A stretch of 64,000 nucleotides of DNA from an uncultured Aquimarina sp. (GTDB lineage: Bacteria; Bacteroidota; Bacteroidia; Flavobacteriales; Flavobacteriaceae), in NCBI GenBank assembly GCA_947496355.1, contig CANMCO010000010.1, positions 1-64,000 on the forward strand, read 5' to 3'. Made by a program: the position numbers and the translations under genes. How positions within the stretch are numbered: position 1 is the first letter of the stretch; the number at the start of each line of letters is the position of its first letter. This document shows positions 17,202 through 26,240 of this stretch, in pieces. The notes under the pieces were generated by a model, which was not told the DNA's origin, ran no database searches, and saw nothing but the letters and a program-made list of their open reading frames with translations.

Positions 17202-17828
17202 TTACGAACTTTTTAATGCATTTTCAAAAGGGATTCGATTAAGTATGCTTCTACCCAAAGTTACTTCGTCTGCGTACTCAAGCTCATCATTTACACTAAT
17301 TCCTCGCGCTATTGTAGATGTCTTCACTTGTATACCTTTTAATTGGCGATATATGTAAAAATTAGTAGTGTCTCCTTCCATAGTAGCACTTAATGCAAAT
17401 ATTAATTCATTTATTAATCCCGATTTAACTTTTTCAATAAGCGAACTAATATTTAAATCTTGAGGACCGACACCATCCAGAGGACTTATTTTTCCTCCCA
17501 GAACATGATACAAACCCCTGTACTGCCCTGTACTTTCAATAGCCATTACATCTCTAATATCTTCAACCACACAAATAATATCTTGAGAACGGTTCAGGTT
17601 ACTGCAAATATCGCAAACATCATCATCACTTATACTGTGGCACTTTTTACAGAACTTAATTTCCTGTCTCAATACCCCTAAAGCTTTGACCAAATGTTCT
17701 GTTTGACTTTTAGGTTGCCTTAATAAATGTAGTACCAATCGTAATGCTGTACGTTTGCCTATCCCGGGTAATTGAGACATTTCGTACACTGCATTCTCTA
17801 ATAATTTTGAAGAAAATTCCATAGCCAT
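17202..17828 (-). CDS. recR: Recombination mediator RecR
   Basis: 208 residues, normal length. The N-terminal HhH region has QLPGIGKRTALRL. A four-cysteine zinc finger follows (C60, C63, C72, C75), then the Toprim domain VVEDIRDVMAIESTG and the C-terminal Walker-B-like segment. RecR with RecO loads RecA at gaps. Two starts are possible, ATG 17828 and ATG 17822. A TAAATTTG box (17830-17837, minus strand) immediately upstream would favour the second one on a nearly leaderless transcript. Confidence 0.97.
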   Translation of the reverse strand: MAMEFSSKLLENAVYEMSQLPGIGKRTALRLVLHLLRQPKSQTEHLVKALGVLRQEIKFCKKCHSISDDDVCDICSNLNRSQDIICVVEDIRDVMAIESTGQYRGLYHVLGGKISPLDGVGPQDLNISSLIEKVKSGLINELIFALSATMEGDTTNFYIYRQLKGIQVKTSTIARGISVNDELEYADEVTLGRSILNRIPFENALKSS

Positions 17829-17930
17829 GCAAATTTAGCATTTTTAATGAAGATCGCTTTAAAATACATTAGTAATCTTACTATTCAATTAAAAGCATTT
17901 TTCTACTTTTACTTTAAAAGTAAAAAAATA

Positions 17931-18104
17931 ATGTTAGATTCTCTTTCTGAAGAAACCCAGCTTATTTTAATGATTGTAGGGATTGGAATTTTATTTGTGT
18001 TTGTATCATTAAATACAAAACGAAATAAAAGCAAACTGTATAATCGAGGGAAACGTAATTTTAAAAAAAATTACCTTAAAAAGAAAAAGGAAAACAATAA
18101 ATAA
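17931..18104 (+). CDS. Small single-span membrane protein
   Basis: 57 residues from ATG 17931; a longer in-frame start at 17847 has an unlikely N terminus. One transmembrane helix (LILMIVGIGILFVFVSL) is followed by a very basic tail (KRNKSK, KKNYLKKKKENNK), predicting a cytoplasmic C terminus. No family is recognised. It lies 12 nt before the adenosyltransferase gene and shares its direction. Confidence 0.55.
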   Translation: MLDSLSEETQLILMIVGIGILFVFVSLNTKRNKSKLYNRGKRNFKKNYLKKKKENNK

Positions 18105-18116
18105 TATAAATTTTAC

Positions 18117-18692
18117 ATGAAAATATACACAAAAACAGGGGATAAAGGCACTACAGCTCTATTTGGTGGCACCAGAGTTCCTAAACACCATATCCGTATT
18201 GATAGTTATGGTACTGTTGATGAGTTAAACTCACATATTGGTTTAATTAGAGATCAAAATATTGATGAACTTAGTAAAAAAGTACTAATCGATATACAAG
18301 ATAAACTTTTTACAGTGGGTGCTGTTCTAGCTACCGATCCAGAAAAGGCAATTTTAAAGAGCGGGCAAAAACGACTCAACATACCTACAGTTTCAATTGA
18401 AGATATCGAGTTGCTCGAAAAAGAAATGGATAGAATGAATGAATCCTTACCGCCAATGACCAACTTTGTATTACCTGGAGGACACCAAACTGTGTCATTC
18501 TGTCACATTGCTCGCTGTGTTTGCCGTAGGGCCGAGCGTTTGGCTACAGCATTGTATGAGCTTGAACCTTTTGAAGAGACAACTCTGCAATATCTAAACC
18601 GACTATCTGACTATCTTTTTGTACTGGCACGAAAGTTGTCGTTCGATCTTGAAGCAGATGAAATAAAATGGATTCCAGCAAAGAATTCATAG
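18117..18692 (+). CDS. Cob(I)alamin adenosyltransferase, PduO type
   Basis: 191 residues. The enzyme transfers the adenosyl group of ATP to cob(I)alamin to make coenzyme B12. PduO-type motifs are TGDKGTTALFGGTRVPK at the N terminus (ATP binding), RIDSYGTVDELNSHIG and CHIARCVCRRAER with NRLSDYLFVLAR at the C terminus. In this genome it probably serves methylmalonyl-CoA mutase, consistent with the meaB chaperone gene 15 kb away. It follows the small membrane protein gene. Confidence 0.95.
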   Translation: MKIYTKTGDKGTTALFGGTRVPKHHIRIDSYGTVDELNSHIGLIRDQNIDELSKKVLIDIQDKLFTVGAVLATDPEKAILKSGQKRLNIPTVSIEDIELLEKEMDRMNESLPPMTNFVLPGGHQTVSFCHIARCVCRRAERLATALYELEPFEETTLQYLNRLSDYLFVLARKLSFDLEADEIKWIPAKNS

Positions 18693-18776
18693 AAAAATTA
18701 ACACTGCAAAATTAATAAGGGAGACCCCCAGAAAATCACGTTCTTATAATTATTGTTTAAATAATTAATTTTTTAC

Positions 18777-18806
18777 TTGACTTTTTAAACTAAAAAATTA
18801 TTTTTG
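18777..18806 (+). promoter_or_regulatory. Bacteroidota-type promoter of the DUF2795 gene
   Basis: TTG (18777-18779), an exact 19-nt spacer and TATTTTTG (18799-18806), matching both elements of the Bacteroidota consensus. The ATG is at 18832, giving a leader of about 20 nt. This is the clearest promoter of its type in the window. Confidence 0.75.
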
Positions 18807-18831
18807 CAAAAAAAATTAAACCAGTAAACAT

Positions 18832-19053
18832 ATGTATTGGACTTTAGAATTAGCGTCATATTTAAGTGATGCGCCTTGGCCAGCTACAAAAGACGAGTTA
18901 ATAGATTACGCAATTCGTACTGGAGCACCTCTGGAGGTTGTAGAGAATCTACAGTCAATTGAAGATGAAGGAGACTCGTATGACTCAATAGATGAAATAT
19001 GGCCTGATTATCCCACAGATGAAGATTATCTGTGGAATGAAGATGAATATTAA
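18832..19053 (+). CDS. DUF2795 small acidic protein
   Basis: 73 residues. It starts MYWTLELASYLSDAPWPATKDEL, then DYAIRTGAPLEVVENLQ, which is the DUF2795 core (a small helical domain), and it ends in a strongly acidic tail (DEIWPDYPTDEDYLWNEDEY). Widespread and highly conserved in Bacteroidota, of unknown function. It is a single-gene unit with a strong promoter and a double terminator directly ahead of secA, which suggests abundant expression. Confidence 0.9.
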   Translation: MYWTLELASYLSDAPWPATKDELIDYAIRTGAPLEVVENLQSIEDEGDSYDSIDEIWPDYPTDEDYLWNEDEY

Positions 19054-19072
19054 CAAATGAAATAGTAGTAAA

Positions 19073-19125
19073 AGTCTCGCAAGAGGCTTTTTTTTTGCGT
19101 AAATTACGCCACTTTTATGGCGTTT
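19073..19125 (+). terminator. Double intrinsic terminator after the DUF2795 gene
   Basis: First hairpin AGTCTC-GCAA-GAGGCT (19073-19088) followed by eight more T. Second hairpin ACGCC/GGCGT (about 19106-19123) followed by TTTTT. Both are oriented for the plus strand and separate the gene from secA. Confidence 0.75.
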
Positions 19126-19282
19126 TTATATCGCAAAAGTATTGTATAATAGGATCGCTTAGGTCCTGAGATGGTAGTAGATCGCATATATTAGAGATCT
19201 GACCTGAATGTTACCCTAAAGAGGTTCAGTCAGTTAGTTTCTTTTTTGAAATTAAGTCTCATTAAACACACAACCATAAATT
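19126..19282 (+). promoter_or_regulatory. Long secA leader with alternative pairings
   Basis: No ORF. TTAGGTC (19159-19165) can pair with GACCTGA (19201-19207). The same second segment, as TGACCTGAA (19200-19208), can instead pair with TTCAGTCA (19225-19232) with one bulge. A further hairpin TAGTTTC/GAAATTA (19235-19254) lies just before the secA start. These stems are mutually exclusive, as in an attenuator, but I have no energy calculation. Confidence 0.35.
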
Positions 19283-22200
19283 ATGGGAATTTTAGATTCT
19301 GTATTAAAAGTATTTGTTGGAGATAAATCCAAACAAGATATAAAAAGCATTCAACCAAAAGTTGAGCTGGTAAAACAAGCAGAAAAAGGTTTACCAGACC
19401 TTTCACATGACGAATTACGTGCTAAAACTGTCGAATTTAAGAATAGAATAAATGACGCTCGTGCAGAGATTAATGCCAAAATTGATGCACTAAACGAAGA
19501 AGCTAACATTACTGAAGATATCGACAAAAAAGAAGATATCTATGGCCAAATAGACATCTTGAAAGAAGAAGCTTATACCGCCACAGAAAATGCTCTTAAC
19601 GAGATTCTTCCTGAAGCATTTGCTGTAGTAAAAGAAACTGCTACACGTTTTACTAATAATGAAACTATCGAGGTTACTGCTTCTGCATATGACCGTGAAC
19701 TCTCGGGAACCAAAGAGCATATTACACTAAATGATGATAAAGCTATTTGGTCTACAAGTTGGGATGCCGCAGGTAAAGAGGTGAAATGGGATATGATTCA
19801 TTACGATGTTCAACTTATTGGTGGTATCGCACTTCATGAAGGAAAAGTAGCCGAAATGCAAACAGGAGAAGGAAAAACCCTTGTAGCAACACTTCCTGTA
19901 TATCTTAATGCACTATCAGGAAATGGTGTTCATCTGGTAACGGTAAACGATTACCTTGCACGTCGTGATAGTGAATGGATGGCTCCTATTTTTCAATTTC
20001 ATGGCCTAACAGTAGATTGTATTGATAATCACAGGCCAAATTCTGCAGAACGTAGAGCAGCATATAATGCAGATATCACATATGGTACAAATAATGAATT
20101 TGGTTTTGATTACCTACGTGATAACATGTCACACTCTCCAGAAGATTTAGTACAGCGCCCTCATAATTATGCAATCATTGATGAGGTAGATTCTGTATTA
20201 ATTGATGATGCAAGAACACCATTAATTATTTCTGGTCCGATACCAAAAGGAGATGTACATGAATTTGATGAATTAAAACCTAAAATTGCAGATATAGTAT
20301 CTGTTCAGCAAAAATATTTAACTACCGTTCTTGCCGAAGCTAAAAAACTGATTAAAGAAGGTGACACTAAAGAAGGTGGATTCAAATTATTACAGGTATA
20401 TAGAGGTATTCCTAAAAACAAGGCGTTAATTAAGTTTTTAAGTGAAGAAGGAGTAAAACTATTACTACAGAAGACCGAAAACTTCTATATGCAAGATAAC
20501 AATAGAGAAATGCATAAAATTGATGCAGACCTGTACTATGTTATCGAAGAAAAAAACAACCAAATTGATCTTACTGATAAAGGTGTAGACTATCTTTCTG
20601 GTAAAGATGATCCTGATTTCTTTGTCCTTCCGCAAATCGGTATGGAAATAGCCAAAATTGAGGGAGAAGGACTATCCAAAGAAGATGAGGCAGAAAAGAA
20701 AGAAGATCTATTTAGAGATTATAGCGTAAAAAGCGAACGTATACATACATTACGTCAGTTACTAAAGGCATACTCATTATTTGAAAAGGATGTAGAGTAT
20801 GTTGTAATGGATAACAAAGTAAAAATTGTTGATGAGCAGACCGGTCGTATTATGGATGGCCGTCGTTATAGCGATGGACTTCACCAGGCGATTGAAGCTA
20901 AAGAAAATGTAAAAATCGAAGACGCTACACAGACCTTTGCTACGGTTACACTTCAGAATTATTTCCGTATGTATGGCAAATTATCTGGTATGACGGGTAC
21001 AGCTGTTACAGAAGCTGGCGAGCTTTGGGAAATCTATAAACTAGATGTGGTAGAAATACCAACCAACAGACCTATCGCCAGAAAAGACATGGAAGATTTG
21101 GTATACAAAACCAAACGTGAGAAATATAATGCAGTTATTGAACAAGTTACTGAATTGTCCCGAGCAGGAAGACCTGTTCTAATTGGTACTACCTCTGTAG
21201 AAATTTCAGAACTATTGGGAAGAATGCTTACTATTCGTAAAGTTCCCCATAATGTATTAAATGCGAAACTTCATAAAAAAGAAGCCGATATCGTTGCCGA
21301 AGCTGGTAACCCAGGTGTTGTAACCATTGCAACCAATATGGCAGGTCGTGGTACCGATATTAAACTATCAGACGAAGTAAAAGCGGCTGGTGGTCTTGCA
21401 ATTGTAGGTACAGAGCGTCATGATTCTCGTCGTGTAGATAGGCAGTTACGTGGTCGTGCCGGTCGTCAAGGAGATCCAGGAAGTTCACAATTCTATGTGT
21501 CTCTTGAAGATAACTTAATGCGCCTTTTTGGTTCTGAGCGTATTGCTAAAATGATGGATAGAATGGGACTTAAAGAAGGAGAGGTTATCCAACACTCTAT
21601 GATTTCTAAATCTATTGAAAGAGCTCAGAAAAAAGTCGAAGAAAACAACTTTGGTGTTCGTAAGCGATTACTTGAATATGACGATGTAATGAATGCACAA
21701 CGTGAAGTGGTATACAAGCGTCGTTATCACGCTTTATTTGGTGAACGTTTGCGTGTAGATATTGCAAATATGATTTATGATACATCTGAGGTTATCGCAG
21801 AAGGAAATAAAGTGGCGCAAGATTTTAAAAATTTCGAATTTGAACTCATCCGTTACTTCTCTATGAGTAGTCCGGTAACTGAAGAAGAATTTGAAAAAAT
21901 GGATCCTCAAAAAATTGCTGGTGAAATTTACAAAGCCGCTTATGAGCACTATCAGGATAAAATGAAGCGTAACGCTGAAAGTGCTTATCCTGTAATCAAA
22001 CAAGTATACGAAGACCCATCAAGCAAATACGAAAGAATCTTAGTGCCATTTACAGATGGAGTGAAAAGTATAAATGTTGCTACCGACTTACAAAAAGCAT
22101 ATGAGTCTGGTGGAAAACAATTGATTACTGACTTCGAAAAAAATATAACTCTTGCCATTATTGACGATGCTTGGAAAACACATTTACGTAAAATGGATGA

Positions 22201-22642
22201 GCTAAAACAAAGTGTGCAACTTGCTGTTCACGAACAAAAAGATCCATTGTTAATTTACAAGTTTGAGGCTTTTGAGTTGTTTAAAGCAATGATTGAAGAG
22301 GTAAATAAAGATGTAATTTCTTTCCTGTTCAAAGGAGAACTACCGACAGGTAACACTCAGGATATTTCTGAAGCTCGTCAGGTTCGTAGAAAAGAAAAGC
22401 TTGAAACTTCTAAAGAAGAAATTCCAAATATGGATGAACGTGCTGCTCAAAGTAGAGCTGCAGGACAAACTCAGGGACGCCCGCAGGTGACCGAAACCAT
22501 CGTTAGAGAGCAACCAAAAATTGGACGTAACGATAAGGTTACCATTAAACATGTGATGAGTGGAGAGAATAAAACACTAAAATACAAACAAGCAATTCCA
22601 TTAATCGAAAAAGGAGAATGGGTTATTGTAAGTAACGACTAA
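19283..22642 (+). CDS. secA: Preprotein translocase ATPase SecA
   Basis: 1119 residues, long for the family because of insertions typical of Bacteroidota SecA (for example about 60-100 and 350-400). Motor motifs: Walker A TGEGKT (194-199), DEVDSVLIDDARTPLIISG, and GTDIKLS and QLRGRAGRQGDPG in motor domain 2. It drives Sec-dependent export through SecYEG. The C terminus lacks the cysteine-rich SEC-C zinc motif and ends in a short conserved strand-rich segment (IGRNDKVTIKHVMSGENK, then EKGEWVIVSND). It is monocistronic, with a structured leader and a perfect hairpin terminator. Confidence 0.97.
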   Translation: MGILDSVLKVFVGDKSKQDIKSIQPKVELVKQAEKGLPDLSHDELRAKTVEFKNRINDARAEINAKIDALNEEANITEDIDKKEDIYGQIDILKEEAYTATENALNEILPEAFAVVKETATRFTNNETIEVTASAYDRELSGTKEHITLNDDKAIWSTSWDAAGKEVKWDMIHYDVQLIGGIALHEGKVAEMQTGEGKTLVATLPVYLNALSGNGVHLVTVNDYLARRDSEWMAPIFQFHGLTVDCIDNHRPNSAERRAAYNADITYGTNNEFGFDYLRDNMSHSPEDLVQRPHNYAIIDEVDSVLIDDARTPLIISGPIPKGDVHEFDELKPKIADIVSVQQKYLTTVLAEAKKLIKEGDTKEGGFKLLQVYRGIPKNKALIKFLSEEGVKLLLQKTENFYMQDNNREMHKIDADLYYVIEEKNNQIDLTDKGVDYLSGKDDPDFFVLPQIGMEIAKIEGEGLSKEDEAEKKEDLFRDYSVKSERIHTLRQLLKAYSLFEKDVEYVVMDNKVKIVDEQTGRIMDGRRYSDGLHQAIEAKENVKIEDATQTFATVTLQNYFRMYGKLSGMTGTAVTEAGELWEIYKLDVVEIPTNRPIARKDMEDLVYKTKREKYNAVIEQVTELSRAGRPVLIGTTSVEISELLGRMLTIRKVPHNVLNAKLHKKEADIVAEAGNPGVVTIATNMAGRGTDIKLSDEVKAAGGLAIVGTERHDSRRVDRQLRGRAGRQGDPGSSQFYVSLEDNLMRLFGSERIAKMMDRMGLKEGEVIQHSMISKSIERAQKKVEENNFGVRKRLLEYDDVMNAQREVVYKRRYHALFGERLRVDIANMIYDTSEVIAEGNKVAQDFKNFEFELIRYFSMSSPVTEEEFEKMDPQKIAGEIYKAAYEHYQDKMKRNAESAYPVIKQVYEDPSSKYERILVPFTDGVKSINVATDLQKAYESGGKQLITDFEKNITLAIIDDAWKTHLRKMDELKQSVQLAVHEQKDPLLIYKFEAFELFKAMIEEVNKDVISFLFKGELPTGNTQDISEARQVRRKEKLETSKEEIPNMDERAAQSRAAGQTQGRPQVTETIVREQPKIGRNDKVTIKHVMSGENKTLKYKQAIPLIEKGEWVIVSND

Positions 22643-22696
22643 TAATGTTTTTATAGCCTCAATAAATTTATATTGATAATAGTATAAAAACACTTT

Positions 22697-22740
22697 AAAA
22701 ACAAAAATCAGGTCTTTTGAAAGACCTGATTTTTGTTTTT
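22697..22740. terminator. Perfect bidirectional terminator after secA
   Basis: A perfect 20-bp inverted repeat with a 4-nt TTGA loop. The GC core is CAGGTCTT/AAGACCTG, flanked by A-rich and T-rich arms, so it can work for secA (plus) and for the convergent secreted-protein gene (minus). Confidence 0.88.
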
Positions 22741-22780
22741 ATATATTATTCAATTAGTTTTTAAATGCCCTCTGTAAAGT

Positions 22781-23452
22781 TTACAGCTCTGTAAGATTAT
22801 TTTGATTTTCAGTGAATTTCTCTATTATTACAGAATCTCCTTTGCTATTCTCTAGTATATATACTCCTACTGGTAATTGACTTAAATCTACAATATTTGT
22901 CGTTTTTGATAATACATGAATTGTATCCTTAACCTCAAACAGTTTTAACTTGTCTCCTTCTTCAAAATTAATTACAGTAATCATATTACCATCTCTCTCG
23001 ATAGACAATAAATTTTTATTCGAATTTACATATTGCTCTACAAATTCTTGCTCTACATCTATTTCCTCTGCTACAACCACATCTGCGGCAACTTCCTCTG
23101 CTATATAGTTTTCTTGAATATTTTCCTCTTCTAAAAGAAATTCATGTGATTCTACAATAATAGCTCCATCAATCATAAGACTTTCTTCTAAACGATCAAT
23201 AATGATAGACTGTCCTTGATTGTTTTCAAGTAAATAAGAACCTAAAGGTAACTGACTAAGATCGATACGTCCATAAGATTTAGACAATATATGATCTCCT
23301 GATTCAACTTCAAATAATTTGATCTTATCACCTTCTTCAAAATCCATTACTTCAACAACAAGACCATCCTGTTCTACAGCAAGGCTTTTTTCATTATTTG
23401 CAAAAATTGAAAGAGATAAAAATAAACTGAAAATTAGGGCTGATAGTTTCAT
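22781..23452 (-). CDS. Secreted two-repeat protein, copy A
   Basis: 223 residues with a signal peptide (about 1-19, SIFAN). Two homologous units, about 25-89 and 149-213, each read DG--V-V-DFEEGDK-KLFEV, then a hydrophobic hook DLSQLP-G-Y-LEN and a final VIIEKF-type strand. Between them is a very acidic linker. The LSQLP-GVY-LEN ending resembles type IX secretion C-terminal domains, but I do not claim that. It is paralogous to the gene at 29231-29872 and the two share a block of upstream sequence. Function unknown; probably periplasmic or surface. Confidence 0.8.
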   Translation of the reverse strand: MKLSALIFSLFLSLSIFANNEKSLAVEQDGLVVEVMDFEEGDKIKLFEVESGDHILSKSYGRIDLSQLPLGSYLLENNQGQSIIIDRLEESLMIDGAIIVESHEFLLEEENIQENYIAEEVAADVVVAEEIDVEQEFVEQYVNSNKNLLSIERDGNMITVINFEEGDKLKLFEVKDTIHVLSKTTNIVDLSQLPVGVYILENSKGDSVIIEKFTENQNNLTEL

Positions 23453-23479
23453 AAAATTGGGGCTTTACGATTAAAAACT

Positions 23480-23546
23480 TACGGTTTTACCATACAATAG
23501 TACTTTTAAAAAACAACACTACCAACTAATAATCAGGCTTTTAGAT
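23480..23546 (-). promoter_or_regulatory. Conserved upstream block of secreted-protein copy A
   Basis: Contains a 20-nt segment (23480-23499) identical to one upstream of copy B (29911-29930). At the same 59-nt offset in both lies a second conserved segment ending TTTTAGAT on the plus strand. Identical spacing suggests a shared promoter and/or regulator site. No clear TAnnTTTG box is visible. The rest of the gap up to 23749 shows nothing recognisable. Confidence 0.55.
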
Positions 23547-23749
23547 AAAATACCTATAATTTTCGTTCAAATACCAAAAAATATGTTAAAAAAATTATAT
23601 CACATTGATTATCAGTAGTTTATTTTGTTAAAATACTGATAAAAGCAGATTAAAAGCGTATTTTTAACGATAAAAAACACAGATAACGAGTGTATTCCCA
23701 CATGACCTAAGGCAAAAATATGTTCTCAAAGATATTTTGACTGAATACA

Positions 23750-24442
23750 CTATTCGATTTTGAGTAACAAATTTGGATCCGGGCAATTTTCAAGATAAAA
23801 TGCCAAATTGTTTTTATTTGAAACTCCGGGATAATCCCCTACATTTCCTTGCATATCTTTAATAATTTGAAAATGGAGATGAGGAGCGTAATCACCATTT
23901 ACTGATGCGTCACCTAAGTACGCAATCACATCTTTTGCTTTTACATTCTGACCAACCTTTAGATCTGAAAGGGAAGCTAATGTTAAATGCCCATACAATG
24001 TATAAAAAGTTATCTCTTTGAATACATGCTTTAAAATGATCGTGGGTCCGTAATCTCCATAATTATCATTATTCTTAAAACTGTGGATTTCCCCATCTAA
24101 CGGAGAAAGTATTTCTGTACCAGCATCACACCAAACATCTATTCCCAAATGAATATTACGTTCAGTTTCTGGATCTTGTTGATTAAAATGTGTGCTTCTG
24201 CGATAAATACCTCTTATCTCATTATAACCTCCCCATGCAACTAATGCATCGTTTTTTAGTAAATATTGCTTTATATACGTTTCAAATGCTTTTGAAGACG
24301 AAACATCTACATTGTCAAGATCAGAATTTACTTCAGACAGATCAATTGCCACATAATCATCCTTATAAAATTTTGAAGATACTACAGGTGTAAAACCTTG
24401 CGACAAATTTTCTATAAATCTTTTGAAATCATTACTTGTCAT
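23750..24442 (-). CDS. M23 family metallopeptidase-like protein
   Basis: 230 residues from ATG 24442, chosen over 24484 because its A overlaps the TGA of the previous gene (TGATG coupling). The LytM/M23 domain (about 95-215) keeps HLGIDVW (zinc His and Asp) and the second motif HLHFQI, plus YGHLTLASL. No signal peptide is visible, so its access to peptidoglycan is unclear; it may act on another substrate or be exported otherwise. It is co-transcribed with the flavin monooxygenase gene. Confidence 0.85.
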   Translation of the reverse strand: MTSNDFKRFIENLSQGFTPVVSSKFYKDDYVAIDLSEVNSDLDNVDVSSSKAFETYIKQYLLKNDALVAWGGYNEIRGIYRRSTHFNQQDPETERNIHLGIDVWCDAGTEILSPLDGEIHSFKNNDNYGDYGPTIILKHVFKEITFYTLYGHLTLASLSDLKVGQNVKAKDVIAYLGDASVNGDYAPHLHFQIIKDMQGNVGDYPGVSNKNNLAFYLENCPDPNLLLKIE

Positions 24443-25770
24443 CACGCACTTTCTGAAATTGTATTTGATCTTCTCGATTTCCAATTTTTAGGCAATTGCT
24501 TTAACAATGCCTTTCTAAATGCATGATAATCCACAGTTATTGTATGCCTTGGTGTATTGATTTGTCTATAGTGTGGATTTGCAACTTCCTTTTCACATAG
24601 CGCTTTGATATTGGTTGGCATTTTCCAGGTTCCGGTTAAATAATTTGCCAAAAGTTTACTTTGTAACTCTGATCCCGGCCATATACACCCAAGTGGTTGA
24701 AACATGCCTACAAAAAATAGATCATGATACTCTGCATGAAACATCTTTAGATACAACGGTACTGGACCTTCACTATAATCAACAAATCCTTCATCAAAAA
24801 AAGAATGTTTAAGAACATACCCTGTACAGGCAACAATAATATCAATTTCTTCATGACTACCATCCTTAAAATATACTGTAGCCCCATCAAATCTTTCAAT
24901 ATCTACTTTTGGATGTACTTTTCCGTGACGAATTTTATATAATAATTCATCATTAATTGTTGGATGCGTTTGACCAAACTTCGTTTTTACTTCTTGCAAT
25001 CCGTACAATTTGTTTTTACCCAACATTACAGTAAGCAATCGGTCATTAAACCAACTTCTAATTTTTATAGGTAACCATGAAGAACGAGCCCCCACAATAT
25101 CAGAAGGCAAGCCAAAGAAGAACTTGGGAATAATACGATATCCTCTCCTCCAGCTTATACTTGTTTTCTTGCTAACTCTACTGGTCTCTACGGCAACATC
25201 ACAGGCAGAATTGCCACCACCAATAACCAGAACTTTCTTATCTCTAAAGGGCGATGCTTTTTTATAATTATGAGAGTGCATAAACTTACCCGAAAAATTT
25301 CCTGGGTATTCTGGGATTCTGGGTACAGAATGATGACCATTACAAACAACCAAATCGGTAAAAACTTCTATTCTTTCTGTGTTATTTTGAACAATAGTAA
25401 TCTCCCATTTATTATTAGCAACTCTTTTACAGTGTTTTATGGTTGTTTCGAACTCTATATATGGGTATAGCTCAAAATGTTTTGCATAGGCTTGAAAATA
25501 CCTCCTAAGCTCATCATGCGAAGGATAATCTGCCACTGTTTTATCAAAATCGTCAAAGGTAAAATCTTCATATTGTGATAATGTCTTTGAACTTATAATA
25601 TGTGTAGTCTCAAAAACACTAGAATGACTTTCGTCTTCAGAATAGATCCAATTACCACCTACTGCCACGTTACGATCATAACAAACAACGTCTAGTTCTT
25701 TATCTTTTAAATTCTTGAGAGCAGTAATTCCACTTGGTCCTGCTCCAATAATACATACCCTTTTTTGCAT
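24442..25770 (-). CDS. Flavin-containing monooxygenase (FMO)
   Basis: 442 residues from ATG 25770. A TTG start at 25785 is possible in frame but would lie inside the TAATTTTG box (25783-25790, minus strand). The FAD site VCIIGAGPSGIT (N terminus), the NADPH site VLVIGGGNSACDVAVE and between them the FMO fingerprint FSGKFMHSHNYK are intact; near residue 330 is CTGYVLKHSF. It oxygenates a nitrogen or sulfur compound with NADPH and O2; marine relatives oxidise trimethylamine, but the substrate here is not fixed by sequence. Confidence 0.92.
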   Translation of the reverse strand: MQKRVCIIGAGPSGITALKNLKDKELDVVCYDRNVAVGGNWIYSEDESHSSVFETTHIISSKTLSQYEDFTFDDFDKTVADYPSHDELRRYFQAYAKHFELYPYIEFETTIKHCKRVANNKWEITIVQNNTERIEVFTDLVVCNGHHSVPRIPEYPGNFSGKFMHSHNYKKASPFRDKKVLVIGGGNSACDVAVETSRVSKKTSISWRRGYRIIPKFFFGLPSDIVGARSSWLPIKIRSWFNDRLLTVMLGKNKLYGLQEVKTKFGQTHPTINDELLYKIRHGKVHPKVDIERFDGATVYFKDGSHEEIDIIVACTGYVLKHSFFDEGFVDYSEGPVPLYLKMFHAEYHDLFFVGMFQPLGCIWPGSELQSKLLANYLTGTWKMPTNIKALCEKEVANPHYRQINTPRHTITVDYHAFRKALLKQLPKNWKSRRSNTISESA

Positions 25771-25844
25771 AAAACTGTTTGCCAAAATTAATTTGGTATG
25801 TAAAATAGAAAATGTACTGCAGTTTAAAAAATAATCTTGGACCG

Positions 25845-26240
25845 TTATATCGAAAAACTTCTATCGATCCTCCTTTTTAGAAGCGGAATTTGAACAAAAA
25901 ATAAAATTGCAAGAAACAACATACCATATATTGTAGTTTTATGAAATGTGAACCCTGAGAGTGGATTATTTATTCCTTTAAAATTTAAAAAGGATAAGTC
26001 GACTTTATCAATAATCGACGCTTTGCCCTCTGACAAAAACGGTAACACAAATAATAACCCAACGATTACCAACCCAATAACAAACCAAATTTTCTTAGAA
26101 ATTAATGGTTTATATACCATATGTTTTTGAGTTTCAGTAACCTCAATTTGATTCATCACATTGTTCAAAAATCCAGGAGTTGGGTGATCCAAACCTGCTT
26201 CTTTTACCAAATGCTTTATGTCTTTATATTGCTCTTCCAT
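25845..26240 (-). CDS. Membrane protein partner of ECF sigma factor (putative anti-sigma)
   Basis: 131 residues. A soluble N terminus of about 45 residues (ending QKHMVYKPLISKK) precedes a first membrane helix (IWFVIGLVIVGLLFVLPF), a short external loop and a second helix (TIYGMLFLAILFFVQIPLL). It overlaps the sigma gene by 17 nt, the normal relation of sigma and anti-sigma genes. No zinc-binding anti-sigma motif is seen, so the anti-sigma role is inferred from position and topology. Confidence 0.7.
   Translation of the reverse strand: MEEQYKDIKHLVKEAGLDHPTPGFLNNVMNQIEVTETQKHMVYKPLISKKIWFVIGLVIVGLLFVLPFLSEGKASIIDKVDLSFLNFKGINNPLSGFTFHKTTIYGMLFLAILFFVQIPLLKRRIDRSFSI

Noticed and set aside
24442..25770. 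Siderophore-type N-hydroxylase instead of FMO.
   Set aside because: The F-x-G-x-x-x-H-x-x-x-Y fingerprint fits class B FMO, and no siderophore genes are near.
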